From: Cellulosilyticum sp.
GTDB lineage: Bacteria; Bacillota; Clostridia; Lachnospirales; Cellulosilyticaceae
DNA length: 32,427 nucleotides
Direction of reading: 5' to 3'
Assembly: GCA_015058045.1 (NCBI GenBank)
Contig: SVDC01000045.1
Coordinates: 1-32,427, forward strand
Position numbers and translations under genes: made by a program. Shown piece by piece: positions 26,213-32,427 of this stretch (position 1 is the stretch's first letter; the number at the start of each line of letters is the position of its first letter). The notes beneath the pieces are model-generated. The model ran no database searches and was not told the DNA's origin. It saw nothing but the letters and a program-made list of their open reading frames with translations.

Positions 26213-27051
26213 ATTCTTTTTTCTCTCATGCTGACAGGAATGGCATGAATGACTGTATAAATCACCACAACTTGCAAGGGAACATCTACTAAACTTTTAA
26301 AGATACGGACTGCTATAGATGCAAGCATTGGTACATTGTAAAGTTGTAAAATCCATATAGGCGTTAATACTAAATTAGCTACAATATAGTTCACACACAT
26401 GATAAAAAGTAACTGATCGATTGAATAAAGCCCTTCATTGCCTGAATACAGTTGCTTTAATTTATAAATAATAAAACCTAAACCAATTATCAATAAGATC
26501 ATTATAAGACTCAAAGCAATATTAACTGGTACTCCACCTATTTTTCCTACCTCATCTAGTTCCTTAATCCCAATAAAATTAATATAAATTAATGCCCCTA
26601 TTAAGGCAATACCACCTAAAATTTTATTAAGTTTATCAAATGATACCTTTATCTTATCTTCTTTAATAAACTTCATAATCACTCCAGGTATAAAACCAAC
26701 CAATATGAGATTAAGTGTAAATCCAAAATGATAAGCTCCTGCTGGTACTAAAATAAAACTGATAATATCACTTGCAAATCCAGCCATAGCACCATAGATT
26801 CCACCTAATAAAACACCTGTTAAAACAATAGGAACTTCTGAAAGAGAAAAACGTACAGATGGGAAGCCAAAAAGTGGGATATAAATCCTAAACTGAGCTA
26901 AAACGATACTAACTGCTACAAATAAAGCTGTTAGTACAATACTAAAAGATTGACCTTGCCATTTCATTTTATTCTTTTTAAGCTGCATCATAATGGCAAC
27001 TAGGGCAAGAATAACAACCACAAATGTCATACCTACTGTAATTTGTTGCAT
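26209..27051 (-). CDS. folT: Folate-specific ECF transporter substrate-binding component
   Basis: 280 residues, largely membrane-embedded, longer than the usual 170-200 residue FolT because of extra helices near both ends. The folate S-component region FGFPSVRFSLSEVPIVLTG, followed by GAMAGFASDIISFI, is clear. It binds folate and works with the general ECF energising module (encoded elsewhere). AAGGAGG precedes the ATG and lies in the RNA hairpin of the upstream THF riboswitch. It is the first gene of folT-folC. Confidence 0.9.
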   Translation of the reverse strand: MQQITVGMTFVVVILALVAIMMQLKKNKMKWQGQSFSIVLTALFVAVSIVLAQFRIYIPLFGFPSVRFSLSEVPIVLTGVLLGGIYGAMAGFASDIISFILVPAGAYHFGFTLNLILVGFIPGVIMKFIKEDKIKVSFDKLNKILGGIALIGALIYINFIGIKELDEVGKIGGVPVNIALSLIMILLIIGLGFIIYKLKQLYSGNEGLYSIDQLLFIMCVNYIVANLVLTPIWILQLYNVPMLASIAVRIFKSLVDVPLQVVVIYTVIHAIPVSMREKRI

Positions 27052-27059
27052 AAAAAAAC

Positions 27060-27081
27060 CTCCTTAAGTTTTAATAAGGAG
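27060..27081 (-). promoter_or_regulatory. Ribosome-site-sequestering hairpin (THF riboswitch expression platform)
   Basis: CTCCTTA (27075-27081 side) pairs with TAAGGAG (27060-27066 side), placing the folT AAGGAGG in a 7-bp stem, followed by seven Ts and the start codon. The stem can therefore block initiation, and the T run could also allow termination. Confidence 0.7.
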
Positions 27082-27119
27082 CTGGTTCTTCAGAACAATT
27101 TTATTATATCCATATAGGC

Positions 27120-27278
27120 GATAATAATATTGCAGTGAATGCAAGTATTGAATCGCGACTACCGTAGTAACTTACTCTTCTTAACAAGTAAGCCCCTATT
27201 GTAACCTTCGGCTATGTTCAACATTCCGTAACAATAGAACTTAACGCTCAATACTTTACCCTGCTCTATATTATTATC
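27120..27278 (-). promoter_or_regulatory. THF (tetrahydrofolate) riboswitch, class I
   Basis: Minus-strand aptamer with long P1 (GATAATAATAT with ATATTATTATC, 11 bp), P2 (GTATTGA with TCAATAC) and the conserved core segments GCGTTAAGT, GGAATGTTG, CCGAAGG and TTGCATTCACTGC in the order of folT RNAs. Binding of reduced folate should repress the downstream folT-folC. P1 starts 27278 and ends 27120, directly before the sequestering hairpin. Confidence 0.88.
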
Positions 27279-27359
27279 ATAGCACATTACCACGAATATT
27301 AACGCACAAATTTCAAAAAATATTCATTATATTTTGTATTATTTTAAACAATTTTATTT

Positions 27360-27767
27360 CTACTCAATTATTTTAAATGCCTGTTTCAATATATCTTCTA
27401 TATAATTCTCCCCCAACTGTTCCCATAAATTTATAATATCCTGATTCGAAATTTCTTTCTTTAAAAATTGACAGGCTATCCAAACCATCTTTTCATACAG
27501 TTTAGTTCTTCTTCCATATCGTTTATCCATTAAATAGATAGGCCCTCCTATTGAAAGTTCCTCTCCACATTCTATGTAAAACTTTTCCCCTTCATACTCC
27601 TCATAGTCCTTTTGATACAACGCAACCAAATACGCAAAAGCTAGCTGTTTCTTTAGAAGTAAAGAAGGGGTCTTTATTTCTTTCTCACTTAAATACATAT
27701 CCTCTAGCATTTCTAAAAATGCCTCTTGATGTGCTATATCCTTAAAGTATAAATGTTCCACATTCAT
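27360..27767 (-). CDS. Hypothetical protein, 135 residues
   Basis: A charged, largely helical cytosolic protein with no signal peptide or membrane helix (MNVEHLYFKDIAHQEAFLEM start). It has small conserved-looking polar stretches (YEEYEGEKFYIECGEELS) but no motif I recognise; from memory it resembles small Firmicute proteins of the DUF6075 type, unverified. GGGAGAAGG precedes the ATG. Its neighbours are the THF riboswitch and a DUF5662 gene; no shared operon evidence. Confidence 0.6.
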   Translation of the reverse strand: MNVEHLYFKDIAHQEAFLEMLEDMYLSEKEIKTPSLLLKKQLAFAYLVALYQKDYEEYEGEKFYIECGEELSIGGPIYLMDKRYGRRTKLYEKMVWIACQFLKKEISNQDIINLWEQLGENYIEDILKQAFKIIE

Positions 27768-27910
27768 CCGCCTTCTCCCTCTATCTATTCTCTATTTCTA
27801 ACCCTTTTATCATCTACTAACTCTAATCCATGCACTGTATCATCTCTTATATTTTTAATGGAGATGCTTTCCTATCTTATAGTCACTATAAGTGATGCAA
27901 TTACTTTTCT

Positions 27911-28459
27911 TTAATATATTTTTCTTCTCTTTAATTGTCTGATATAAGTAAAGGTCTTTTCTTCTCCTTCATCAGCTAACATTCTTAGAAGTTTTTCAAG
28001 CAATGCTGAAGTTTCCGGATGAATCACTAGTCTTTGCTTAGCATTTAAAAAGTATTCTAATGAACTTCTATCTGTATAGTTTTCCTGCATATAAATCTTA
28101 CTTGCTGCTACTCGGTCACAAAACATTTCAATGACATAATTAAGCGGCATCTTTACAGGTTCCACTTTTTTGCTCTTTGGATTATAGTCTGTCCAATACT
28201 CATAATGATGCTTATTTCTTCCTTTATGGTGTAGCCAGGCTGTTGAATAACCTATAGCCCCTCTTTCCCCTTCATTGGGGCTTTTTGTTCCTACATAATA
28301 CTTTGCCCCCACCTTAAATTCTGTAGGACTATATTTAGACAAATCATGAAAAAGTCCCTGAAACAAAATACCTGCCTTATAACAATGCGCAATCACTTTA
28401 TGTCTATGTTTTGTAATTGTTTTAAAATGTTCCCATGCCTTTAACAATTTTTTCGCCAT
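27911..28459 (-). CDS. DUF5662 family protein (HD-like)
   Basis: 182 residues. HRHKVIAHC near the start, FHDLSKYSPTEF (about 37-48) and HHKGRNKHHYEYW (about 77-89) supply a His/Asp-rich set consistent with a metal-binding HD-like helical fold. This matches the DUF5662 pattern; function unknown, possibly phosphohydrolase. It is divergent from the methyltransferase gene, with 127 bases between starts. The ribosome site (AAGATAGG) is weak. Confidence 0.75.
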   Translation of the reverse strand: MAKKLLKAWEHFKTITKHRHKVIAHCYKAGILFQGLFHDLSKYSPTEFKVGAKYYVGTKSPNEGERGAIGYSTAWLHHKGRNKHHYEYWTDYNPKSKKVEPVKMPLNYVIEMFCDRVAASKIYMQENYTDRSSLEYFLNAKQRLVIHPETSALLEKLLRMLADEGEEKTFTYIRQLKRRKIY

Positions 28460-28586
28460 CCTATCTTTTTATGCTCACTTTATTGTAATATGGACTCCTT
28501 TTTATTGACAAGTCCTTTTATAACCTATACACCTTCTGTCGTTTGGTGTACAATAAGACTACTAGAATGATTTGAAGGAGAACGTT

Positions 28587-29756
28587 ATGAAACGATTTGA
28601 ACTGATTGCAACTTCTACCTTCGGCCTTGAAGCCATGGTCAAAAAAGAAGTTGAAGAATTAGGTTATGAAATTAACACTGTCCAAGATGGAAAGGTAATT
28701 TATACTGGGGATGCTGAAGCCATTGTACTTTCTAACTTATGGCTTCGCTGTGCGGATCGTGTACTTATTAAAATGGGTGAATTTAAAGCCACCACTTTCG
28801 TAGAACTTTTCGATAAAGTAGCTGCACTTCCATGGGAAGCTTGGATTACACCAGATGCCAAATTTACTGTAAACGGTAAATCGGTTAAATCTAAACTTTT
28901 TAGTATCTCAGACTGCCAAGCCATTACTAAAAAAGCCATTGTAAAACGTTTAAGCGAAAAATATAAAATGGATTGGTTCCCTGAAACAGGTCCATCTTAT
29001 ACCGTTCAAGTATCTATCCTTAAAGATGTTGCTACTTTAACCATTGATACAACAGGACGTGAAGGTTTACACAAACGTGGCTACCGTGTGAAACAAAGTG
29101 AAGCCCCATTAAAAGAAACTATGGCAGCAGCTTTACTAGATGTCAGCTACTGGCAAAAAGGGCGTATCTTATATGACCCATGTTGTGGTTCTGGTACTTT
29201 TGCAATCGAAGCTGCTTTAATGGCAAAAAATATTGCGCCTGGATTAAACCGACAGTTTGCTTCTTGTTTCTGGCCACAAGTACCAAAATCCCTTTGGGAT
29301 GAACTACGCCATGAAGCAAGCGAAGCTATTGATCGAAAAGGAAATCCTATTATTTATGCTTCAGACATTGATCGTAATATGATTCAAAAAGCACGCGAAA
29401 ATGCTGAGGCAGCAGGTGTAGGTGATTGTATTCAATTCTTTGCAAAACCTATTCACAAAACCTCTTTACCTCATGGTGACTACGGCGTCATTATGGTTAA
29501 TCCACCATATGGCGAACGTATTAGTGACCCGGTAAAGGTAAGCCAAATTCATCAAGAGTTAAGACGTTTAAGTGATAGCAACCCAACATGGTCTGTTTAT
29601 GCCATTACTTCTGCTGATACTTTTGAAAGAGATTTTGGTAAAAAAGCCAATAAAAAACGTAAATTATTTAACGGTAATCTTAAAGTAGACTTCTATCAAT
29701 ACTTTGGACCTAAACCACCAAAGGATGGTGAAAACTTTAAAGCCGTTCCATCATAA
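28587..29756 (+). CDS. THUMP-domain class I rRNA methyltransferase (RlmL/YpsC-like)
   Basis: 389 residues. An N-terminal THUMP/ferredoxin-like RNA-binding region (about 1-160) precedes a Rossmann methyltransferase. SAM-binding motif I DPCCGSGTFAIEAA starts near residue 197, motif II YASDIDRNM near 258, and the catalytic NPPYGERI, typical of N2-guanine methylation, near 305. It probably modifies 23S rRNA. I use ATG at 28587 with AAGGAG upstream; the in-frame TTG at 28572 contains that site. Length matches YpsC. Confidence 0.9.
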   Translation: MKRFELIATSTFGLEAMVKKEVEELGYEINTVQDGKVIYTGDAEAIVLSNLWLRCADRVLIKMGEFKATTFVELFDKVAALPWEAWITPDAKFTVNGKSVKSKLFSISDCQAITKKAIVKRLSEKYKMDWFPETGPSYTVQVSILKDVATLTIDTTGREGLHKRGYRVKQSEAPLKETMAAALLDVSYWQKGRILYDPCCGSGTFAIEAALMAKNIAPGLNRQFASCFWPQVPKSLWDELRHEASEAIDRKGNPIIYASDIDRNMIQKARENAEAAGVGDCIQFFAKPIHKTSLPHGDYGVIMVNPPYGERISDPVKVSQIHQELRRLSDSNPTWSVYAITSADTFERDFGKKANKKRKLFNGNLKVDFYQYFGPKPPKDGENFKAVPS

Positions 29757-29767
29757 AAAATAAAACG

Positions 29768-29790
29768 GGAAGCACTTGTGCTTCCTTTTT
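29768..29790 (+). terminator. Terminator of the methyltransferase gene
   Basis: GGAAGCA and TGCTTCC (29768-29774 and 29779-29785) pair around a 4-base loop, followed by TTTTT. Confidence 0.8.
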
Positions 29791-29951
29791 ATTTTCAAAT
29801 TTTTCACATCTACTTATCAGCCATCATAATCCTGTTGATATACTCATTCCTTTTAAGCAAATATTACATCCACTTTTCTTTTCTATCTTGGACATAATAA
29901 GAACTATAGAAATAGATATTTTGTTTTAAATGAATATAAGGGGGACTTACA

Positions 29952-30386
29952 ATGGCCGCTTTACTCACAAAACATGAACTAGAGGTAGAACTCCAAGATT
30001 TTCATCACCTCTTATCTGACTTTGACTATTCTTCCATTAAGAACATCACTTTTTTAAACTTAGATGCTTTTTTAGCTTATATGGAGAATGTAGATGGCAA
30101 TCCATTTAAAGCACAATACAATGCCTTACAAGAAAAATTAGATATCTTGCAACCTTATCTCCCTTTTGTTTCAGCTACAAGAGCCAATCAGTTTATAGAA
30201 GCACTTAGTAATGCGCATACTGATGATGAAGCAAAGTTAGTCAAAAAAGACTTTACCAAAATTCTTAGAGATGACTTTATTAAATTCTCAAGAACTGTCA
30301 CAACTGCAGATGAATGGTCTCGTACCATTAAGGTATGTGAAGAAATTCGTCTTAGAAAAGAAGAAATGCTCCTTGCACTTCAATAA
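29952..30386 (+). CDS. Hypothetical protein, 144 residues
   Basis: A soluble, helix-rich protein with acidic and aromatic residues (MAALLTKHELEVELQDFHHL start, LRLRKEEMLLALQ-type charged end). No signal peptide, cysteine cluster or recognised motif. AGGGGG precedes the ATG and a strong terminator follows the TAA, so it is monocistronic. Unknown function. Confidence 0.6.
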   Translation: MAALLTKHELEVELQDFHHLLSDFDYSSIKNITFLNLDAFLAYMENVDGNPFKAQYNALQEKLDILQPYLPFVSATRANQFIEALSNAHTDDEAKLVKKDFTKILRDDFIKFSRTVTTADEWSRTIKVCEEIRLRKEEMLLALQ

Positions 30387-30393
30387 CTTCTAT

Positions 30394-30430
30394 AAGATAA
30401 TATAAGTTATTAACTTATATTATCTTTTTT
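30394..30430 (+). terminator. Terminator of the 144-residue hypothetical gene
   Basis: A perfect 13-bp stem (30394-30406 with 30414-30426), all A-T except two G-C pairs, and a 7-base loop end in six Ts. Confidence 0.85.
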
Positions 30431-30603
30431 ATGTCATATTACAGTATGACTCTTTACTATTATAGATAAACTCATTTCATTCTATACTTATATATGGTTG
30501 CTTATCATATCATTTCCAAATAAGTTTGTATGAATAGAACACTGATTTCATTTATCTATAAGCTGACCCTATTAAGATTTTTATATTAAAGGATGTTTAC
30601 TTT

Positions 30604-31524
30604 ATGCAAAATAATCGTTTTTATAGTCTAAATGACTTTCTAAGAGAAAGACATGGAGAAAAAATTCTTAAACTTTCTATAGATGGTGGATTTACCTGCC
30701 CTAATAGAGATGGCAAAATTTCTACTAAAGGTTGCCTATTTTGTAGTGAAAGAGGCAGTGGGGATTTTACTTCTTATAAAAAAGGAGATATCACCGCTCA
30801 GCTAGAAGCTGCTCGCTTGCTTCTAGAGCCAAAATGGGGTAAAGATCGTAAATATATTGCTTACTTTCAAGCCTTTACCAATACTTATGACTCTCTAGAA
30901 GTCTTAAAACAAAAATATGAAGAAGCCTTAGCTTTTCCTGGTGTAATTGGACTAGCCATTGCCACAAGACCAGATTGCTTATCTGAAGAAATTGTGACCT
31001 ACTTAGGTAAGCTAAGTAAACGTACACACCTATGGGTTGAACTTGGCCTACAAACTATTCATGAAGATACTGCCCTTATTATTAATAGAGGCTATAGCTT
31101 ATCTGTTTTCGAAGAGGCACTCACTAGACTTTCTAATCATCACATAGAAACCGTAGTCCATCTTATTCTAGGCTTGCCTCATGAAACAAAAGACCAAATG
31201 CTTGCTTCTGCTCGCTACATAAGCAAGCTCCCTCTTCAAGGTATAAAACTTCATATGCTTCATATATTAGATAATGCACCTCTTGGTCAATATTATAAGG
31301 CATACCCTTATGAATTACTTTCCCAGGAAGCTTATATTGAACTGATTGGCGAAATTCTTAAGATACTTCCACCAGACTTTGTTATTCATCGTCTAACTGG
31401 AGATGGCGCACGTCAACATCTAATTGCTCCTTTATGGACTATCCATAAAAAGCATGTATTAAATAGTATGAATAACTATCTAAAAACTCATAATATTTAC
31501 CAAGGAATGAATTACAATCTTTAG
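30604..31524 (+). CDS. TIGR01212 / YtqA-like radical SAM protein
   Basis: 306 residues. Three cysteines C32, C44 and C47 (CPNRDG...GCLFC) match the C-x11-C-x2-C cluster of the Elp3/YtqA-type radical SAM proteins, and RPDCLSEEIVTYL, WVELGLQTIHEDT and GLPHETKDQM are family stretches. YtqA-type proteins are probably RNA or cofactor modifiers; the substrate is unclear. Cytosolic, no C-terminal KAT/acetyltransferase domain. AAAGGATG precedes the ATG. Confidence 0.88.
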   Translation: MQNNRFYSLNDFLRERHGEKILKLSIDGGFTCPNRDGKISTKGCLFCSERGSGDFTSYKKGDITAQLEAARLLLEPKWGKDRKYIAYFQAFTNTYDSLEVLKQKYEEALAFPGVIGLAIATRPDCLSEEIVTYLGKLSKRTHLWVELGLQTIHEDTALIINRGYSLSVFEEALTRLSNHHIETVVHLILGLPHETKDQMLASARYISKLPLQGIKLHMLHILDNAPLGQYYKAYPYELLSQEAYIELIGEILKILPPDFVIHRLTGDGARQHLIAPLWTIHKKHVLNSMNNYLKTHNIYQGMNYNL

Positions 31525-31562
31525 ACTTTTTATCACTACCGATGGAAATACCAAAAGAAATA

Positions 31563-31591
31563 TTGAGTTTACCCTCTTTTTACGATAAAAT
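31563..31591 (+). promoter_or_regulatory. Promoter of the DUF4364 gene
   Basis: TTGAGT (31563-31568) and TAAAAT (31586-31591) are separated by 17 bases, about 28 bases before the start codon; TTTACC-17-TAGTAT is an overlapping alternative. Confidence 0.55.
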
Positions 31592-31618
31592 AGTATAAAA
31601 AGTGTGAGGAGGCAAGCT

Positions 31619-32143
31619 ATGAATCTTAATCATGAAGACTTTACAGTCAACAAACTCATTATACTCTACCTTTTAGCTCAAGTAAAAATGCCTCTTTCCG
31701 TATCTCAAATCACTCAAATCATCCTTGAGAGAGGCTATACTGACTATTTTTCATTACAGCAGTATTTAACAGAACTTGAATCTTCTAAGTTCATTACCAT
31801 TTCAAAACAAAATCATAGCTCTTATTTTGAAATCAATGAAGGTGGCACTCAAACTTTAGAATTCTTTGCTTCAAGAATTCCTGAATTTATCAGAAAAGAG
31901 TTAGATGCTTTTATTGAGAAAAACTGGCGTAAACTTAAAAGTGAGTTAGACGTCTATGCAGAATATACACCAACTAAAGAAAATGAATATGTGGTACATT
32001 GTAAAGTAACTGAAAATCAATCTACGCTCATTGATTTAAGCTTAAATGTTGGTTCTAAAAAACAAGCTATTGAACTTTGCAACAATTGGAACGAAAATGC
32101 ATCTAATTTATATGGTGAAATTCTTAATATTTTATCTAAGTAA
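31619..32143 (+). CDS. DUF4364-family winged-helix protein
   Basis: 174 residues. An N-terminal winged-helix-like segment (about 6-70: KLIILYLLAQVKMPLSVSQITQIILERGY) resembles a transcriptional regulator, and the C-terminal half has a beta-rich region (YVVHCKVTENQSTLIDLSLNV) typical of the DUF4364 family of Clostridia. Probably a small DNA-binding regulator; its targets are unknown. I use ATG at 31619 with GAGGAGG upstream; the in-frame GTG at 31604 would encode that site. Confidence 0.83.
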   Translation: MNLNHEDFTVNKLIILYLLAQVKMPLSVSQITQIILERGYTDYFSLQQYLTELESSKFITISKQNHSSYFEINEGGTQTLEFFASRIPEFIRKELDAFIEKNWRKLKSELDVYAEYTPTKENEYVVHCKVTENQSTLIDLSLNVGSKKQAIELCNNWNENASNLYGEILNILSK

Positions 32144-32180
32144 AGACCGCCCTGTTCGACTTACAAGGCGGTCTTATTAT
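32144..32180 (+). terminator. Terminator of the DUF4364 gene
   Basis: A perfect 8-bp GC-rich stem (32144-32151 with 32167-32174) starts at the stop codon and is followed by TTATTATTTT. In the stretch 32181-32350 I see no gene. Confidence 0.8.
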
Positions 32181-32350
32181 TTTACCCTCTTTCTGAATTG
32201 TATATTTGAAAAGTTAAACATTATTCCTAGTCTAATGGAAATGCCTTTTCCTATACTCAAAATCTATAAGAAATATTTTTTGTAAAATTCAGAAGATTTA
32301 GTGTGACTGTTTTATCTTATTAGAGCTTATAGGAATAAATATGCTTAAAT

Positions 32351-32387
32351 AAAAAAAGAGATACTACTATGTAGTATCTCTTTTTTT
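32351..32387 (-). terminator. Bidirectional-looking terminator beside the edge tRNA
   Basis: A perfect 17-bp stem (32351-32367 with 32371-32387), with T runs in both directions, lies four bases beyond the tRNA 3' end on the minus strand. Confidence 0.85.
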
Positions 32388-32390
32388 ATA

Positions 32391-32427
32391 TCGGGGTGAC
32401 AGGACTCGAACCTGCGGCCTCCTGAAC
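32391..32427 (-). tRNA. tRNA, 3' part only (probable tRNA-Pro), cut by the window edge
   Basis: Minus strand: anticodon-stem 3' strand TCAGG, variable AGGCC, T arm CAGGTTCGAGTCCTG and acceptor CACCCCG with discriminator A. The visible 37 bases read the last half of a tRNA. The CGGGGTG-type acceptor and G at position 37 fit tRNA-Pro, but the anticodon itself is outside the window. CCA is not encoded. Confidence 0.75.

Noticed and set aside
32046..32285. Plus-strand frame overlapping the end of the DUF4364 gene
   Set aside because: It lies out of frame across a stop, a strong terminator and AT-rich non-coding sequence, with no ribosome site.
1..32427. CRISPR array, insertion sequence, prophage or integron signals
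   Set aside because: I found no regularly spaced repeats, transposase, integrase, phage structural gene or long terminal inverted repeats.

Overview
The window is low-GC DNA from an anaerobic Firmicute, most likely a clostridial (Lachnospirales/Cellulosilyticum-like) chromosome. The evidence is AGGAGG-type ribosome sites, T-box and THF riboswitch control, FeoAB iron uptake, a DUF4364 regulator, a DUF3795 protein and two tRNA genes that lack an encoded CCA. The genus is a guess. I see no phage, insertion sequence, CRISPR array or plasmid functions; this is mostly chromosomal housekeeping and nutrient-uptake DNA.

Layout, left to right. 1-1760: NhaC-type antiporter and tRNA-Leu(CAG), both minus strand. 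1844-4741: a probable two-gene minus operon encoding a secreted C1 cysteine protease and an SLH/GH18 protein. 4812-9750: a YclNOPQ-type ferric-siderophore ABC operon (minus), divergent from an AraC-family regulator (plus), with a Fur-box-like palindrome between them. 9825-10944: coding debris, then a diverged PanC-like protein preceded by an overlapping 15-codon leader frame. 11045-13414: feoA-feoB ferrous iron uptake. 13664-15007: DUF3795 protein, CYTH phosphatase and an unrecorded 53-residue protein. 15098-18932: hisS-aspS under a T-box whose specifier (GAC) and discriminator-pairing base both point to tRNA-Asp. 18972-20777: cheV and deoC. 20921-23892 (plus): a membrane-anchored FMN_bind-like protein and a chemoreceptor, each preceded by a perfect palindrome. 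23972-28459 (minus): a cytidylate-kinase-like protein, folT-folC under a THF riboswitch, and two small proteins of unknown function. 28587-32180 (plus): an RlmL-like rRNA methyltransferase, a hypothetical protein, a YtqA-like radical SAM protein and a DUF4364 winged-helix protein. The right edge cuts a probable tRNA-Pro.

Themes: two iron systems (ferric-siderophore and ferrous) lie within 9 kb; two RNA switches control synthetase and folate operons; and there is a scattered chemotaxis component (CheV, MCP). The least conventional items are the PanC-like protein with altered pantoate-site residues, the FMN_bind-like protein beside the chemoreceptor, the 53-residue protein, and the overlap of GAC (Asp) and CAT (His) in the T-box specifier loop of the hisS-aspS operon. 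None of these by itself proves a new system.
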